Under the pieces are notes generated by a model, which worked only from the letters and a program-made list of their open reading frames with translations, did no database searches and was not told the DNA's origin. Positions 54,626-62,732 of a DNA stretch of 64,000 bases are shown here, in pieces. A program made the position numbers and the translations under genes. This DNA is from Streptomyces violascens (GTDB lineage Bacteria > Actinomycetota > Actinomycetes > Streptomycetales > Streptomycetaceae). Within the stretch, counting starts at the first letter, position 1. The number at the start of each line of letters is the position of its first letter. Location: positions 1 through 64,000 of the forward strand of contig NZ_BMUA01000024.1 of NCBI RefSeq assembly GCF_014649955.1. Direction: 5' to 3'.

Positions 54626-54769
54626 TGATAGGCACCTCCGATCACGCTGACCCAGTCTAGCTATTTCCCTGATCAATGCACCCTGTGCCAGGATCGGTAA
54701 TCCGTCCAACCCCGTAGGAAGTTTCCCGAATCCGCTCGATTCGGGCTTCCTCGTTTGCAAGGAGAGCGC
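54626..54769. promoter_or_regulatory. oxyR-ahpC divergent promoter region
   Basis: This AT-richer 144-bp spacer holds both promoters. Partial dyads with TAGCTATTTCCCTGATCA and GATAGG-N6-GATC spacing recall LysR sites but I could not define one OxyR box. An 8-bp hairpin, CCCGAATC (54725-54732) with GATTCGGG (54738-54745), lies in the ahpC leader. Confidence 0.5.
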
Positions 54770-55324
54770 GTGCTCACTGTTGGTGACCAGTTCCCCACGT
54801 ACGACCTGACTGCCTGCGTGTCGCTGGAGAGCGGCAAGGAGTTCCAGCAGATCGACCACAAGACCTACGAGGGCAAGTGGCGCGTAGTTTTTGCGTGGCC
54901 CAAGGACTTCACCTTCGTCTGCCCGACCGAGATCGCCGCGTTCGGCAAGCTGAACGACGAGTTCGCCGACCGCGACGCCCAGATCCTCGGCTTCTCCGGT
55001 GACTCCGAGTTCGTGCACCACGCCTGGCGCAAGGACCACCCGGACCTGACCGACCTGCCGTTCCCGATGCTGGCCGACTCGAAGCACGAGCTCATGCGTG
55101 ACCTCGGCATCGAGGGCGAGGACGGGTTCGCGCAGCGTGCCGTCTTCATCGTCGACCCGAACAACGAGATCCAGTTCACGATGGTGACCGCCGGTTCCGT
55201 GGGCCGTAACCCCAAGGAGGTCCTGCGGGTCCTCGACGCCCTGCAGACCGACGAGCTGTGCCCGTGCAACTGGACCAAGGGCGAGAACACCCTGGACCCG
55301 GTCGCGCTGCTGGCCGGTGAGTAA
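54770..55324 (+). CDS. ahpC: Alkyl hydroperoxide reductase AhpC (2-Cys peroxiredoxin)
   Basis: A 184-residue peroxiredoxin reducing organic hydroperoxides and H2O2. Peroxidatic Cys51 is in FTFVCPTEIAAF. The C-terminal Cys164 and Cys166 are in ELCPCNW, the resolving region of the AhpD-dependent actinobacterial type. Start is GTG 54770 with AAGGAG 5 nt upstream; a TTG/CTG-type start further up would add a non-homologous extension. Its stop lies 3 bp before ahpD. Confidence 0.98.
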   Translation: MLTVGDQFPTYDLTACVSLESGKEFQQIDHKTYEGKWRVVFAWPKDFTFVCPTEIAAFGKLNDEFADRDAQILGFSGDSEFVHHAWRKDHPDLTDLPFPMLADSKHELMRDLGIEGEDGFAQRAVFIVDPNNEIQFTMVTAGSVGRNPKEVLRVLDALQTDELCPCNWTKGENTLDPVALLAGE

Positions 55325-55327
55325 CCC

Positions 55328-55870
55328 ATGTCCCTCGACGCGCTGAAGTCCGCCGTACCGGACTACGCCAAGGACCTGAAGCTGAACCTCGGCTCGGTCA
55401 TCGGCAACTCCGAACTCCCGGCCCAGCAGCTGTGGGGCACGGTGCTCGCCACCGCCATCGCCTCGCGCAGCCCGATCGTGCTGCGCGAGCTGGAGCCCGA
55501 GGCGAAGGCGAACCTGTCGCCCGAGGCGTACACGGCCGCCAAGTCGGCCGCCGCCGTCATGGCGATGAACAACGTCTTCTACCGCACCCGCCACCTGCTC
55601 TCCGACCCGGAGTACGGCACGCTGCGGGCCGGTCTGCGGATGAACGTCATCGGCAACCCGGGCGTGGAGAAGGTCGACTTCGAGCTGTGGTCGCTCGCCG
55701 TCTCCGCGGTGAACGGCTGCGGCCAGTGCCTCGACTCGCACGAGCAGGTCCTGCGCAAGGCCGGTGTCGACCGCGAGACGATCCAGGAGGCCTTCAAGAT
55801 CGCCGCGGTGATCACGGCCGTGGGCGTCACGCTGGACTCCGAGGCCGCGCTGGCCGCTTCGGCCGAGTAG
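55328..55870 (+). CDS. ahpD: Alkylhydroperoxidase AhpD
   Basis: A 180-residue helical protein that reduces AhpC and links it to lipoamide-dependent dehydrogenases. The active site is complete: Cys131 and Cys134 in [12 protein letters not shown] with His138, and Glu-containing helices upstream (LELEPEAK-type region). It follows ahpC by 3 bp in one operon under OxyR. A 17-bp hairpin ends the unit. Confidence 0.98.
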   Translation: MSLDALKSAVPDYAKDLKLNLGSVIGNSELPAQQLWGTVLATAIASRSPIVLRELEPEAKANLSPEAYTAAKSAAAVMAMNNVFYRTRHLLSDPEYGTLRAGLRMNVIGNPGVEKVDFELWSLAVSAVNGCGQCLDSHEQVLRKAGVDRETIQEAFKIAAVITAVGVTLDSEAALAASAE

Positions 55871-55886
55871 TTCGCGCACGTACGTC

Positions 55887-55925
55887 AGAAGGGCCCCGCC
55901 GGTATCCCACCGGCGGGGCCCTTCT
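55887..55925. terminator. 17-bp perfect hairpin after ahpD
   Basis: Arms 55887-55903 and 55909-55925 are exact reverse complements around ATCCC; convergent with the AI-2E permease gene. Confidence 0.9.
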
Positions 55926-55943
55926 GCATGCGTACGGGGCGGG

Positions 55944-57347
55944 CTACTCCCGGTCGGCGGCGACGGGCACGGGTTCGGCGGCCGGGGCCTCCTCGGCCGC
56001 GACGGCACTGCGCAGCGCGTTCTCACGGGCGTACGCCCGCAGATATCCGACCACCGTGTTGGTGACCGCGACCAGCGGGACGGCGACGACGGCGCCGCCG
56101 ATACCGGCGACCAGGCCGCCGGCGGCCACCGAGAGCACCACCGCGAGCGGGTGCACCCGCACGGCGCGCCCCAGGATGAAGGGCTGAAGCACATGCCCCT
56201 CGATCTGCTGCACCGCGAGGACCACGACCAGGACCATCAGGGCGTTGAACACCCCGTCGGTGACGAGCGCGACCACGACCGCGAGCGCGCCCGAGATGAC
56301 GGCGCCGACCAGCGGGATGAAGGCGAACAGGAAGATGAACACGGCGAGCGGCACTGCCATGGGCACGCCCAGGAAATAGATGCCGACGCCGATGCAGATC
56401 GCGTCGATCAGAGCCACTATCACCGTGCCGCGCACATACGCGGTGAGGGTGCGCCAGGCCTGCGGGCCCGCCCCCGCGACACCCGGACGGGCCGCGGCCG
56501 GCACCAGTTTGAGGACCCACTGCCAGATCTTCGGCCCGTCGTACAGCAGGAACAGCGTCGAGAACATCGCGAGCAGAATGCCGGTGAGCACCTCGACGAG
56601 GACGGTCACACCCTGGAGCCCGGCCGAGGTGATCTCGTTGGTGTTGGCCCCGATGGTGTCGCTGAGGTTCTTGGCGATCTGGTTGATCTGGTCCTCGGTG
56701 ACATGGAACGGGCTGTTCAGCGCCCAGCGCTTGAGCTCCTCGATGCCGTCCCGCACCTTGTTGGACAGGTCGTCGAGGTTGTCCATGACCTGCCACACCA
56801 CGAACCAGCCGACGAGCCCCATGATGACGAATCCGGAGATCGCGGTGACCGCGGTCGCCACCCCGCGCGGCAGCCCCATCCGCTTCAGGCGGGCGACGGT
56901 GGGCTGGAGCAGAGCGGTGATCAGGAGGGCCGCGACGAACGCGAGCACCACGAGTGCGATCGCGCTGATGGCCTGCGTCAGTACGTAGAGGGTTCCGGCC
57001 AGGACGAGCAGCCGCCAGCCGACCTCTGCCGCGACCCGCATGCTCCACGGCACGGCGAGCACCGGATCGGGGCGGGCGGCGACGGCGGGCGCGTACGAGG
57101 GCGGCGGCGGTACGTGGTCGGGGGCGTGGTCGCCCGAAGGTGCCACCGGCACGGGGGACTTGCCCTCGGGCGTCTTGGGCCCGGGCCGTGCGGCGGGCTC
57201 GGCCGCGGGAGGGGCCATCGCGGGATCGACGACCACCGGACCCGCCTCGGCCTCGGCTGCCGCATCGGCCCGGCGCTCGTCCAGGCGCTCGCCCATCCGG
57301 GTCAGTCCGGCGCCTAGCCGTCCGAGCAAACTGGGCACTCTCGACAT
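55944..57347 (-). CDS. AI-2E family membrane transporter
   Basis: A 467-residue membrane protein. The first 105 residues are an acidic and proline-rich cytoplasmic region. The transporter domain (about 110-440) has helices around ISAIALVVLAFVAALLITALLQP, ISGFVIMGLVGWFVVWQVMD, a long soluble insert, LLYDGPKIWQWVLKL, TAYVRGTVIVALIDAICIGVG and IEGHVLQPFILGRAVRVHPL, a family hallmark. Members export signalling molecules or exchange sodium and protons; the substrate here is not known. ATG 57347 is chosen because upstream sequence in frame is low-complexity and non-conserved. Confidence 0.9.
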   Translation of the reverse strand: MSRVPSLLGRLGAGLTRMGERLDERRADAAAEAEAGPVVVDPAMAPPAAEPAARPGPKTPEGKSPVPVAPSGDHAPDHVPPPPSYAPAVAARPDPVLAVPWSMRVAAEVGWRLLVLAGTLYVLTQAISAIALVVLAFVAALLITALLQPTVARLKRMGLPRGVATAVTAISGFVIMGLVGWFVVWQVMDNLDDLSNKVRDGIEELKRWALNSPFHVTEDQINQIAKNLSDTIGANTNEITSAGLQGVTVLVEVLTGILLAMFSTLFLLYDGPKIWQWVLKLVPAAARPGVAGAGPQAWRTLTAYVRGTVIVALIDAICIGVGIYFLGVPMAVPLAVFIFLFAFIPLVGAVISGALAVVVALVTDGVFNALMVLVVVLAVQQIEGHVLQPFILGRAVRVHPLAVVLSVAAGGLVAGIGGAVVAVPLVAVTNTVVGYLRAYARENALRSAVAAEEAPAAEPVPVAADRE

Positions 57348-57430
57348 GATCTGGCCGTTTCCCTTTCCCCCACCGCTGAGTCTCCCCACCGCTTCCCCCG
57401 AGCCGTCCGGACCTGACCGTACACGGGCGA

Positions 57431-57459
57431 AGCCCCGCACCGAAGGACGGTGCGGGGCT
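57431..57459. terminator. 12-bp hairpin between the lysozyme-fold and AI-2E genes
   Basis: AGCCCCGCACCG (57431-57442) pairs with CGGTGCGGGGCT (57448-57459) around AAGGA. Lies 58 bp beyond the stop of the leftward secreted protein gene. Confidence 0.8.
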
Positions 57460-57516
57460 CCGAAAGGTTGAGCGGCTCCGGCCGGTTTCTTTCCCCGGCC
57501 AGGGGCCAATCGCGCT

Positions 57517-58218
57517 CTAGTACCAGCTGTGGGCCTGCCAGAACGACCAGGCGCCGCACGGGCTGCCGTAGCGCTCGTTCATGTAGCCCAGGCCCCACTT
57601 TATTTGGGTGGCCGGGTTGGTCTGCCAGTCGTCACCGGCGGAGGCCATCTTGTTGCCGGGCAGCGCCTGGACGAGGCCGTAGGCACCGGAACCGCTGTTG
57701 GTGGCCTGGAAGTTCCAGCTCGACTCGTTGTTCACGATGTTGCTGAAGCACTGGAACTGGCCCGAGGGAACGATCTGACGGGCGAGCGCCTGCACGTCGG
57801 CTATCGAGTAGGAGCTCTTGACCGCGAAGTTCGTGCGGGCGGCCGAGCGGCTGGCGGCCTGGGTCTCCAGGTCGCGGGCCTTGGCGTCCTTGTCGGCCTT
57901 GTCCTTGTCGGCCGCGTCCTTCTTGGCCTTGGCATCCTCGGCGGCCCGAACGCGCGCGGCTTCCTCGGCGGACTTCTTCGCCGCGGCACTGGCCTGCGCG
58001 GACTGGGCATCCGCCTGCTGTGTCAGGGACGCGGTCTGCACCTGGGCCTGCTGGCCGGCGGGGATGTCCGCGAGAAGCGTCGTGTCGGCTGCGGTGGCCT
58101 CGAAGTTGTCGTTCGAAGCGGCAGCGGGGCTTCCTGCGGCAACGCCGACGACGGCGCCAACGGTGGTGACCGCAGTGGCAGACGCCACCGCGAATCCCCG
58201 GACCGAGATCCGGCTCAC
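57517..58218 (-). CDS. Secreted transglycosylase/lysozyme-fold protein with coiled-coil spacer
   Basis: A 233-residue exported cell-wall enzyme. The signal peptide (SRISVRGFAVASATAVTTVGAV type, cleavage near residue 35) is followed by a helical region rich in Ala, Lys and Asp (about 60-125) forming a coiled coil. The C-terminal 80 residues have the SLT/lysozyme-like fold, with catalytic-type Glu in NIVNNESSWNFQATN, AYGLVQALPGNKM, IKWGLGYMNERYGSPCGAW and the usual closing WQAHSWY. GTG 58218 has AAGGAA 5 nt upstream and is preferred to GTG 58245. The leader is unusually long (see 58219). Confidence 0.9.
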   Translation of the reverse strand: MSRISVRGFAVASATAVTTVGAVVGVAAGSPAAASNDNFEATAADTTLLADIPAGQQAQVQTASLTQQADAQSAQASAAAKKSAEEAARVRAAEDAKAKKDAADKDKADKDAKARDLETQAASRSAARTNFAVKSSYSIADVQALARQIVPSGQFQCFSNIVNNESSWNFQATNSGSGAYGLVQALPGNKMASAGDDWQTNPATQIKWGLGYMNERYGSPCGAWSFWQAHSWY

Positions 58219-58602
58219 ACGGTTTCCTTCCAGCAGCGTCCGCACGGGTGACCTCGCGGACGCAATCGTGCCCCTGGCTCTCTCCTCCCAACTACTGGGC
58301 CACGGGAGGAACTGACCCGATGGGCAACTCCCTTGCGGGAAGTGCCGCGTGATGCGCGGGCGGCATACGGCTCAGCTATTGAGTTGCGAGGGTACGGAGA
58401 TACCCGGGTACAGGGGTGCCGTATGCGGGGCCTGACGGATGCAAGACTCTGCCGGAAGCCGATGCCGCGAGGCAATTCCCCGTTGCGTGTGAAACCTCAC
58501 ACCTCGTTCGCCCCAGTACTTTTTATCAATCCCGCCCACAAGAAGGCGCCGCCCGGCTAGGCTGCTGCGCTCGCCGGACGGCGCCAACTGGTGTGTACTG
58601 CC
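58219..58602 (-). promoter_or_regulatory. Long structured leader upstream of the secreted lysozyme-fold gene
   Basis: No gene is supported in this 384-bp stretch between phoH and the secreted hydrolase. On the minus strand it holds several hairpins (for example GTGTGA/TCACAC at 58487-58502 and CGTATGC/GCATACG pairs around 58365-58430) and less GC than average near 58500-58540. Streptomyces genes for cell-wall hydrolases often carry c-di-AMP (ydaO) riboswitches. A CCGTCAGGCCCCGCATACGG segment only loosely recalls the conserved ydaO 3' motif, so this is unproven. Confidence 0.35.
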
Positions 58603-59925
58603 TCAGATGGAGACGTCCTCCAGCATTTCGGTCACCAGGGCGGCGATCTGCGAACGCTCGGACCGGGTGAGGGTGACATGCGCGAACAGCGGGTGCCCCT
58701 TCAGCTTTTCGACGACCGCCACGACACCGTCGTACCGGCCGACCCTCAAGTTGTCGCGCTGGGCCACGTCATGGGTGAGCACCACCCTCGAATTGGCCCC
58801 GATACGGGACAGAACGGTCAGCAGGACGTTCCGTTCCAGCGACTGCGCCTCGTCCACGATCACAAAGGCGTCGTGCAGCGAGCGCCCCCGGATGTGGGTG
58901 AGCGGCAGGACTTCGAGCATGCCGCGCGAGGTGACCTCCTCGATGACCTCACGGCTCGTCACCGCGGACAGCGTGTCGAAGACGGCCTGGGCCCAGGGGC
59001 CCATCTTCTCGGCCTCGGACCCCGGCAGATACCCGAGCTCCTGCCCGCCCACCGCGTACAGCGGCCGGAAGACCATGACCTTCTTGTGCTGCCTGCGCTC
59101 CAGGACGGCTTCGAGGCCCGCGCAGAGCGCGAGCGCCGACTTGCCCGTACCGGCCCGGCCTCCCATCGAGATGATCCCGACCTCGGGGTCGAGCAGCAGG
59201 TCGAGCGCGATCCGCTGCTCGGCGCTGCGGCCGTGGATGCCGAACGCCTCTCTGTCGCCCCGGACCAGCTTGACGTTCCCGTCCGGCGAGACCCGCCCGA
59301 GCGCCTTGCCGCGCTCGGAGAGCAGCACGAGCCCGGTGTGGACCGGAAGCGCTGCGGCCTCCGGAACGTAGAGCGTCTCCTCCTCGAAGAGCAGGTCCAC
59401 CTGCTCGCCGCTCAGCGGCAGTTCGGCCATTCCGGTCCAGCCGGAGTCGGTGATGGCGAGCTCGGCGCGGTACTCCTCGGCGAGCAGGCCGACCGACGAC
59501 GCCTTGATCCGCAGCGGCAGGTCCTTCGACACGACGGTGACGTCGTATCCCTCCGCCTGGAGATTGCGGGCGACGGCGAGGATCCGGGAGTCGTTGTCCC
59601 CCAACCTGTAGCCGGCGGGCAGTACGCCGGGATCGGAATGGTTCAGCTCGACACGGAGGGTGCCGCCGAGCTCCCCCAACGGGATGGGGGCGTCGAGACG
59701 TCCGTACCGGACCCGGAAGTCGTCCAGCAGGCGCAGCGCCTGCCGGGCGAAGTAACCGAGCTCGGGATGGTGCCTCTTGGCCTCCAGCTCCGTGACCACG
59801 ACGATGGGGAGCACCACTTCGTGCTCCTCGAACCGGGTCATCGCGTTGGGGTCGGCCAGCAGGACGCTGGTGTCGAGGACGTAGGTGCGCCGGTCGGGCA
59901 TGCGGCGCTTTGTGCTGGTCACCAC
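58603..59925 (-). CDS. PhoH2-type protein: PIN domain fused to PhoH ATPase
   Basis: A 440-residue two-domain protein. Residues about 12-150 form a PIN-type RNase ([60 protein letters not shown]), with the acidic residues of a metal-dependent nuclease. Residues about 240-430 are the PhoH NTPase ([20 protein letters not shown] Walker [14 protein letters not shown] Walker [15 protein letters not shown]). PhoH2 proteins unwind and cut RNA. Start GTG 59925 gives MVTSTKRR; ATG 59901 is possible. No antitoxin-like gene precedes it. Confidence 0.95.
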   Translation of the reverse strand: MVTSTKRRMPDRRTYVLDTSVLLADPNAMTRFEEHEVVLPIVVVTELEAKRHHPELGYFARQALRLLDDFRVRYGRLDAPIPLGELGGTLRVELNHSDPGVLPAGYRLGDNDSRILAVARNLQAEGYDVTVVSKDLPLRIKASSVGLLAEEYRAELAITDSGWTGMAELPLSGEQVDLLFEEETLYVPEAAALPVHTGLVLLSERGKALGRVSPDGNVKLVRGDREAFGIHGRSAEQRIALDLLLDPEVGIISMGGRAGTGKSALALCAGLEAVLERRQHKKVMVFRPLYAVGGQELGYLPGSEAEKMGPWAQAVFDTLSAVTSREVIEEVTSRGMLEVLPLTHIRGRSLHDAFVIVDEAQSLERNVLLTVLSRIGANSRVVLTHDVAQRDNLRVGRYDGVVAVVEKLKGHPLFAHVTLTRSERSQIAALVTEMLEDVSI

Positions 59926-60429
59926 GGAAGGACGTACCCCCTCTTAAGAGGCGCATGAGATCGGGGTGCGACGGCGTCGCGGAAACGGGGACCGGGCTTC
60001 GACCGCGCTGCGCGGGCCGAGCTCCGGCCCTCCACGTCGCCCGCGCGCGGTGCGCGGTCGTCCTGGTGCAAAGGGCCTCCCGGGCGAGCGGCGCTGATGC
60101 CGCTCACTGAGATACGACGTCCGTGGACCGGACGTCGACCTGGGGGGGTTATGCCCTCGAACACGCGAAGCCATGCCCCGTCATATGCCTGGAGTTCTCC
60201 CCCACCCCGCCCCTTCCCGAGACCCTCCGGGGGTGTGGATGGCCTGAGCCCGACTCCTGGGGCTCCGCCCCAGACCCCGTCCGCGGCCGACCGACAACGC
60301 CGATCGGCCCGTCCGGCACTTGAGGACGCTCGCCGCAGGCGCCAGGGGCGGGCACGCAAAAGCCGGACGGGAGGAAGATCTGGCCCGTCCGGCGTTTGAG
60401 GACAAAGGGGGTGGAACGAGACCCACCCC
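59926..60429. other. Intergenic region with dispersed repeats, no supported gene
   Basis: Frames on both strands are short and lack ribosome-binding sites or recognisable protein. At 60259-60279 it carries a copy of the GGGGCTCCGCCCC-type repeat also found at 32610. A CCCGTCCGGC-N-(C/T)TTGAGGAC unit occurs twice, near 60309-60327 and 60384-60402. The right end holds the uppS terminator. Confidence 0.6.
60362..60393. terminator. Hairpin after the prenyl synthase gene
   Basis: GCCGGACGGG (60362-60371) pairs with CCCGTCCGGC (60384-60393), 37 bp beyond the leftward stop codon. Confidence 0.65.
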
Positions 60430-61191
60430 TCAGGTGCCGTACCTCCTGTGCCGCGCCGCGTAATCGCGCAGGGCTCGCAGGAAGTCGACCTTGCGGAAGG
60501 CCGGCCAGAACACTTCGCAGAAGTAGTACTCGGAGTGCGCGGACTGCCAGAGCATGAAGCCGGACAGGCGCTGCTCGCCGCTGGTGCGGATCACGAGGTC
60601 GGGGTCGGGCTGCCCCCGCGTGTACAGGTGCTCCGAGATGTGCTCGACGTCGACGATCTCGGCGAGCTCCTCGAAGGACGTGCCCTTCGAGGCGTGCTCC
60701 AGGAGCAGGGACCGGACCGCGTCCGCGATCTCCTGGCGGCCGCCGTAGCCGACGGCGACGTTGACGAGTATCCCGTCGATGTCGTGCGTGGCCTGCTCGG
60801 CCTCCTTGAGGACGGCCTGCGTGTGTCCGGGCAGCAGATCCGCGTTGCCGACGTGGTGCACGCGCCAGCGCCCGTCCGCCGCCAAGTCCCGTACCGCGTC
60901 CTCGATGATGCCGAGCAGCGGGATCAACTGGTCCTCGGGGCGGTCCAGGTTGTCGGTGGAGAGCAGCCAGAGGGTGACGACCTCGACGTCCGTCTCGGCA
61001 CACCAGCCGAGCAGTTCCTGAATCTTGCTGGCACCGGCCTGGTGGCCCTGCTCGGGGCTGCGGGCCGAGGCCTTGGCCCAGCGCCGGTTGCCGTCCAGGA
61101 TGACGCCGATGTGCTTGGGCACCTGGTCGTGGTCGAGGCGGCCTTCCACCCGGCGCGCATAGAGCCTGTACACCAGGTCGCGCAAACTCAC
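60430..61191 (-). CDS. uppS: Cis-prenyltransferase / undecaprenyl diphosphate synthase
   Basis: A 253-residue Z-isoprenyl diphosphate synthase, adding IPP units to make the lipid carrier for cell-wall precursors. Family regions are present: HIGVILDGNRRWAK with the catalytic Asp, GHQAGASKIQELLGWC, LWLLSTDNLDRP, VGYGGRQEIADAV, DLVIRTSGEQRLSGFMLWQS and EYYFCEVFWPAFRKVDF. GTG 61191 (MSLRDLVYRLYARRVEG) follows GAGAGGGTGG; GTG 61200 is in frame. Streptomyces often have more than one such enzyme, so the chain length made by this one is not certain. Confidence 0.94.
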   Translation of the reverse strand: MSLRDLVYRLYARRVEGRLDHDQVPKHIGVILDGNRRWAKASARSPEQGHQAGASKIQELLGWCAETDVEVVTLWLLSTDNLDRPEDQLIPLLGIIEDAVRDLAADGRWRVHHVGNADLLPGHTQAVLKEAEQATHDIDGILVNVAVGYGGRQEIADAVRSLLLEHASKGTSFEELAEIVDVEHISEHLYTRGQPDPDLVIRTSGEQRLSGFMLWQSAHSEYYFCEVFWPAFRKVDFLRALRDYAARHRRYGT

Positions 61192-61327
61192 CGATTCCAC
61201 CCTCTCGTTGCCTTCCGGGGGCCCGCCGCCGCCCCGCACACCGGCCGCCCCAGGGAAAGCACAGTACTGCGGACGGGCGACGGCGGCCCAACTCGGTCTG
61301 TCACAAGTCCGTGATAAGCAGGGAAAC

Positions 61328-62365
61328 GTGACTGAATCGCTCCCCTTCCTCGCAGCCCCGGACCGCTACGACTCCATGGAGTACCGCCGGACCGGCCGCA
61401 GCGGCCTCAAGCTCCCCGCCGTCTCGCTCGGCCTGTGGCACAACTTCGGCGACGACCGCGCCCTGGATTCCCAGCGCGCGATCCTGCGCCGCGCCTTCGA
61501 CCTGGGTGTCACCCACTTCGACCTGGCCAACAACTACGGGCCGCCGGCCGGCTCGGCCGAGCTGAACTTCGGCAAGATTTTCGGCCAGGACTTCGCCCCG
61601 TACCGGGACGAGCTCGTCATCTCGACCAAGGCCGGCTATCTGATGCACCCCGGGCCGTACGGCGAGTGGGGTTCGCGCAAGTACCTGCTGTCCTCGCTCG
61701 ACGCGTCCCTGGACCGCATGGGCCTGGACTACGTCGACATCTTCTACTCGCACCGCTTCGACCCGGAGACCCCCCTGGAGGAGACGATGGGCGCGCTGGC
61801 GTCCGCCGTCCAGCAGGGCAAGGCGCTGTACGTGGGCGTCTCCTCCTACAACAGCGAGCAGACCGCCGAGGCCGCCCGCCTCCTGAAGGAGATGGGCGTC
61901 CCGGCCCTGATCCACCAGCCGTCGTACTCGATGATCAACCGCTGGACCGAGGACGACCGGCTGCTCGACACCCTGGAGGCGGCCGGCATGGGCTGCATCT
62001 CCTTCGTGCCGCTCGCCCAGGGCCTGCTCACCAACAAGTACCTGAAGGGCATCCCGGAGGGCTCGCGAGCCACCCAGGGCAAGTCCCTGGACCCGAACCT
62101 GCTGAGCGACGAGGTCGTACGCCGCCTGGGCGGGCTGAACGACATCGCGTCCCGGCGCGGTCAGTCGCTGGCGCAGCTGGCGCTGGCCTGGGTGCTGCGC
62201 GACCCGCGCATGACGTCGGCGCTGATCGGCGCGTCCAGCGTGAAGCAGCTGGAGGAGAACGTGGCGGCGCTTGCCGGACCGGCGCTCACCGAAGCGGAGT
62301 TGAAGGAGATCGACGTCTTCGCCGTGGACACCGAGGGCACCAACATCTGGGCCCGTCGCGGCTGA
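61328..62365 (+). CDS. Aldo/keto reductase (YghZ/MgrA-like)
   Basis: A 345-residue NADPH-dependent oxidoreductase of the AKR fold, type as in L-glyceraldehyde 3-phosphate reductase. The catalytic tetrad is visible: Asp and Tyr in THFDLANNYGPPAGSAE, Lys in LVISTKAGYLM, His in DIFYSHRFDPETPLEE. Other marks are GSRKYLLSSLDASLDRM, YVGVSSYNSEQ, LIHQPSYSMINRW, FVPLAQGLLTNKYL and the NADP-binding ALIGASSVKQLEEN. GTG 61328 is preferred, with CAGGGAAA upstream. It is divergent from uppS. Confidence 0.95.
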   Translation: MTESLPFLAAPDRYDSMEYRRTGRSGLKLPAVSLGLWHNFGDDRALDSQRAILRRAFDLGVTHFDLANNYGPPAGSAELNFGKIFGQDFAPYRDELVISTKAGYLMHPGPYGEWGSRKYLLSSLDASLDRMGLDYVDIFYSHRFDPETPLEETMGALASAVQQGKALYVGVSSYNSEQTAEAARLLKEMGVPALIHQPSYSMINRWTEDDRLLDTLEAAGMGCISFVPLAQGLLTNKYLKGIPEGSRATQGKSLDPNLLSDEVVRRLGGLNDIASRRGQSLAQLALAWVLRDPRMTSALIGASSVKQLEENVAALAGPALTEAELKEIDVFAVDTEGTNIWARRG

Positions 62366-62732
62366 GACGGAGGGGGCCGGAGGCGGTCGGTCCCGCGCGG
62401 TGCGGACCCGACCGGGTCCCGGGAAAGAAAAAACGGGCCGGTCCGTGGGGGGGATACGGACCGGCCCGAGGGGGGGTTTCCACCATAACCCTTCGTAAGT
62501 GCTGCTGGGTGCCACGGCGCTCCGGAACTACGCTCCGAAACCGGCCCAGTACGCATTCGCGGTCCCCCGCAGGGGTGACCATCACTGGGCATCCGACCTT
62601 GACCGTGCAGCTCAGAGGGGCCGCGGCCGGGTCCCGGCACCGCTCGACGACGGATTTCGTGGCCCGGAATTCGCTCCCCGTGTGCTTCACCCCACTGGGT
62701 CAAGGCAGGACGCTCCGGGTGACCGTCCGGTG
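62366..62732. other. Intergenic region between convergent genes
   Basis: It contains the hairpin at 62434. A leftward frame over 62286-62690 has a few protein-like codons but runs through that hairpin and into the reductase gene, and has no recognisable relatives in my memory, so I do not call it a gene. Nothing else is supported. Confidence 0.5.
62434..62468 (-). terminator. 13-bp hairpin with T-tract on the minus strand
   Basis: CGGGCCGGTCCGT (62434-62446) pairs exactly with ACGGACCGGCCCG (62456-62468). On the minus strand the stem is followed by GTTTTTTC, so it is a classical intrinsic terminator for leftward transcription from the DUF2079 gene, and may also stop the reductase transcript. 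Confidence 0.85.

Noticed and set aside
58219-58602. Firm call of a ydaO (c-di-AMP) riboswitch
   Set aside because: The conserved GGGGGAACC and CAGCUAACCUCGUAGGC elements are not clearly present; only a loose similarity was seen, so it is kept as an open question.
60097-60399. Rightward 100-codon frame in the phoH/uppS spacer
   Set aside because: It runs through dispersed repeats and the uppS terminator and lacks a start site.
62286-62690. Leftward 134-codon frame after the aldo/keto reductase
   Set aside because: It crosses a terminator hairpin and the reductase 3' end, has no ribosome-binding site and its codon pattern weakens after the first third.
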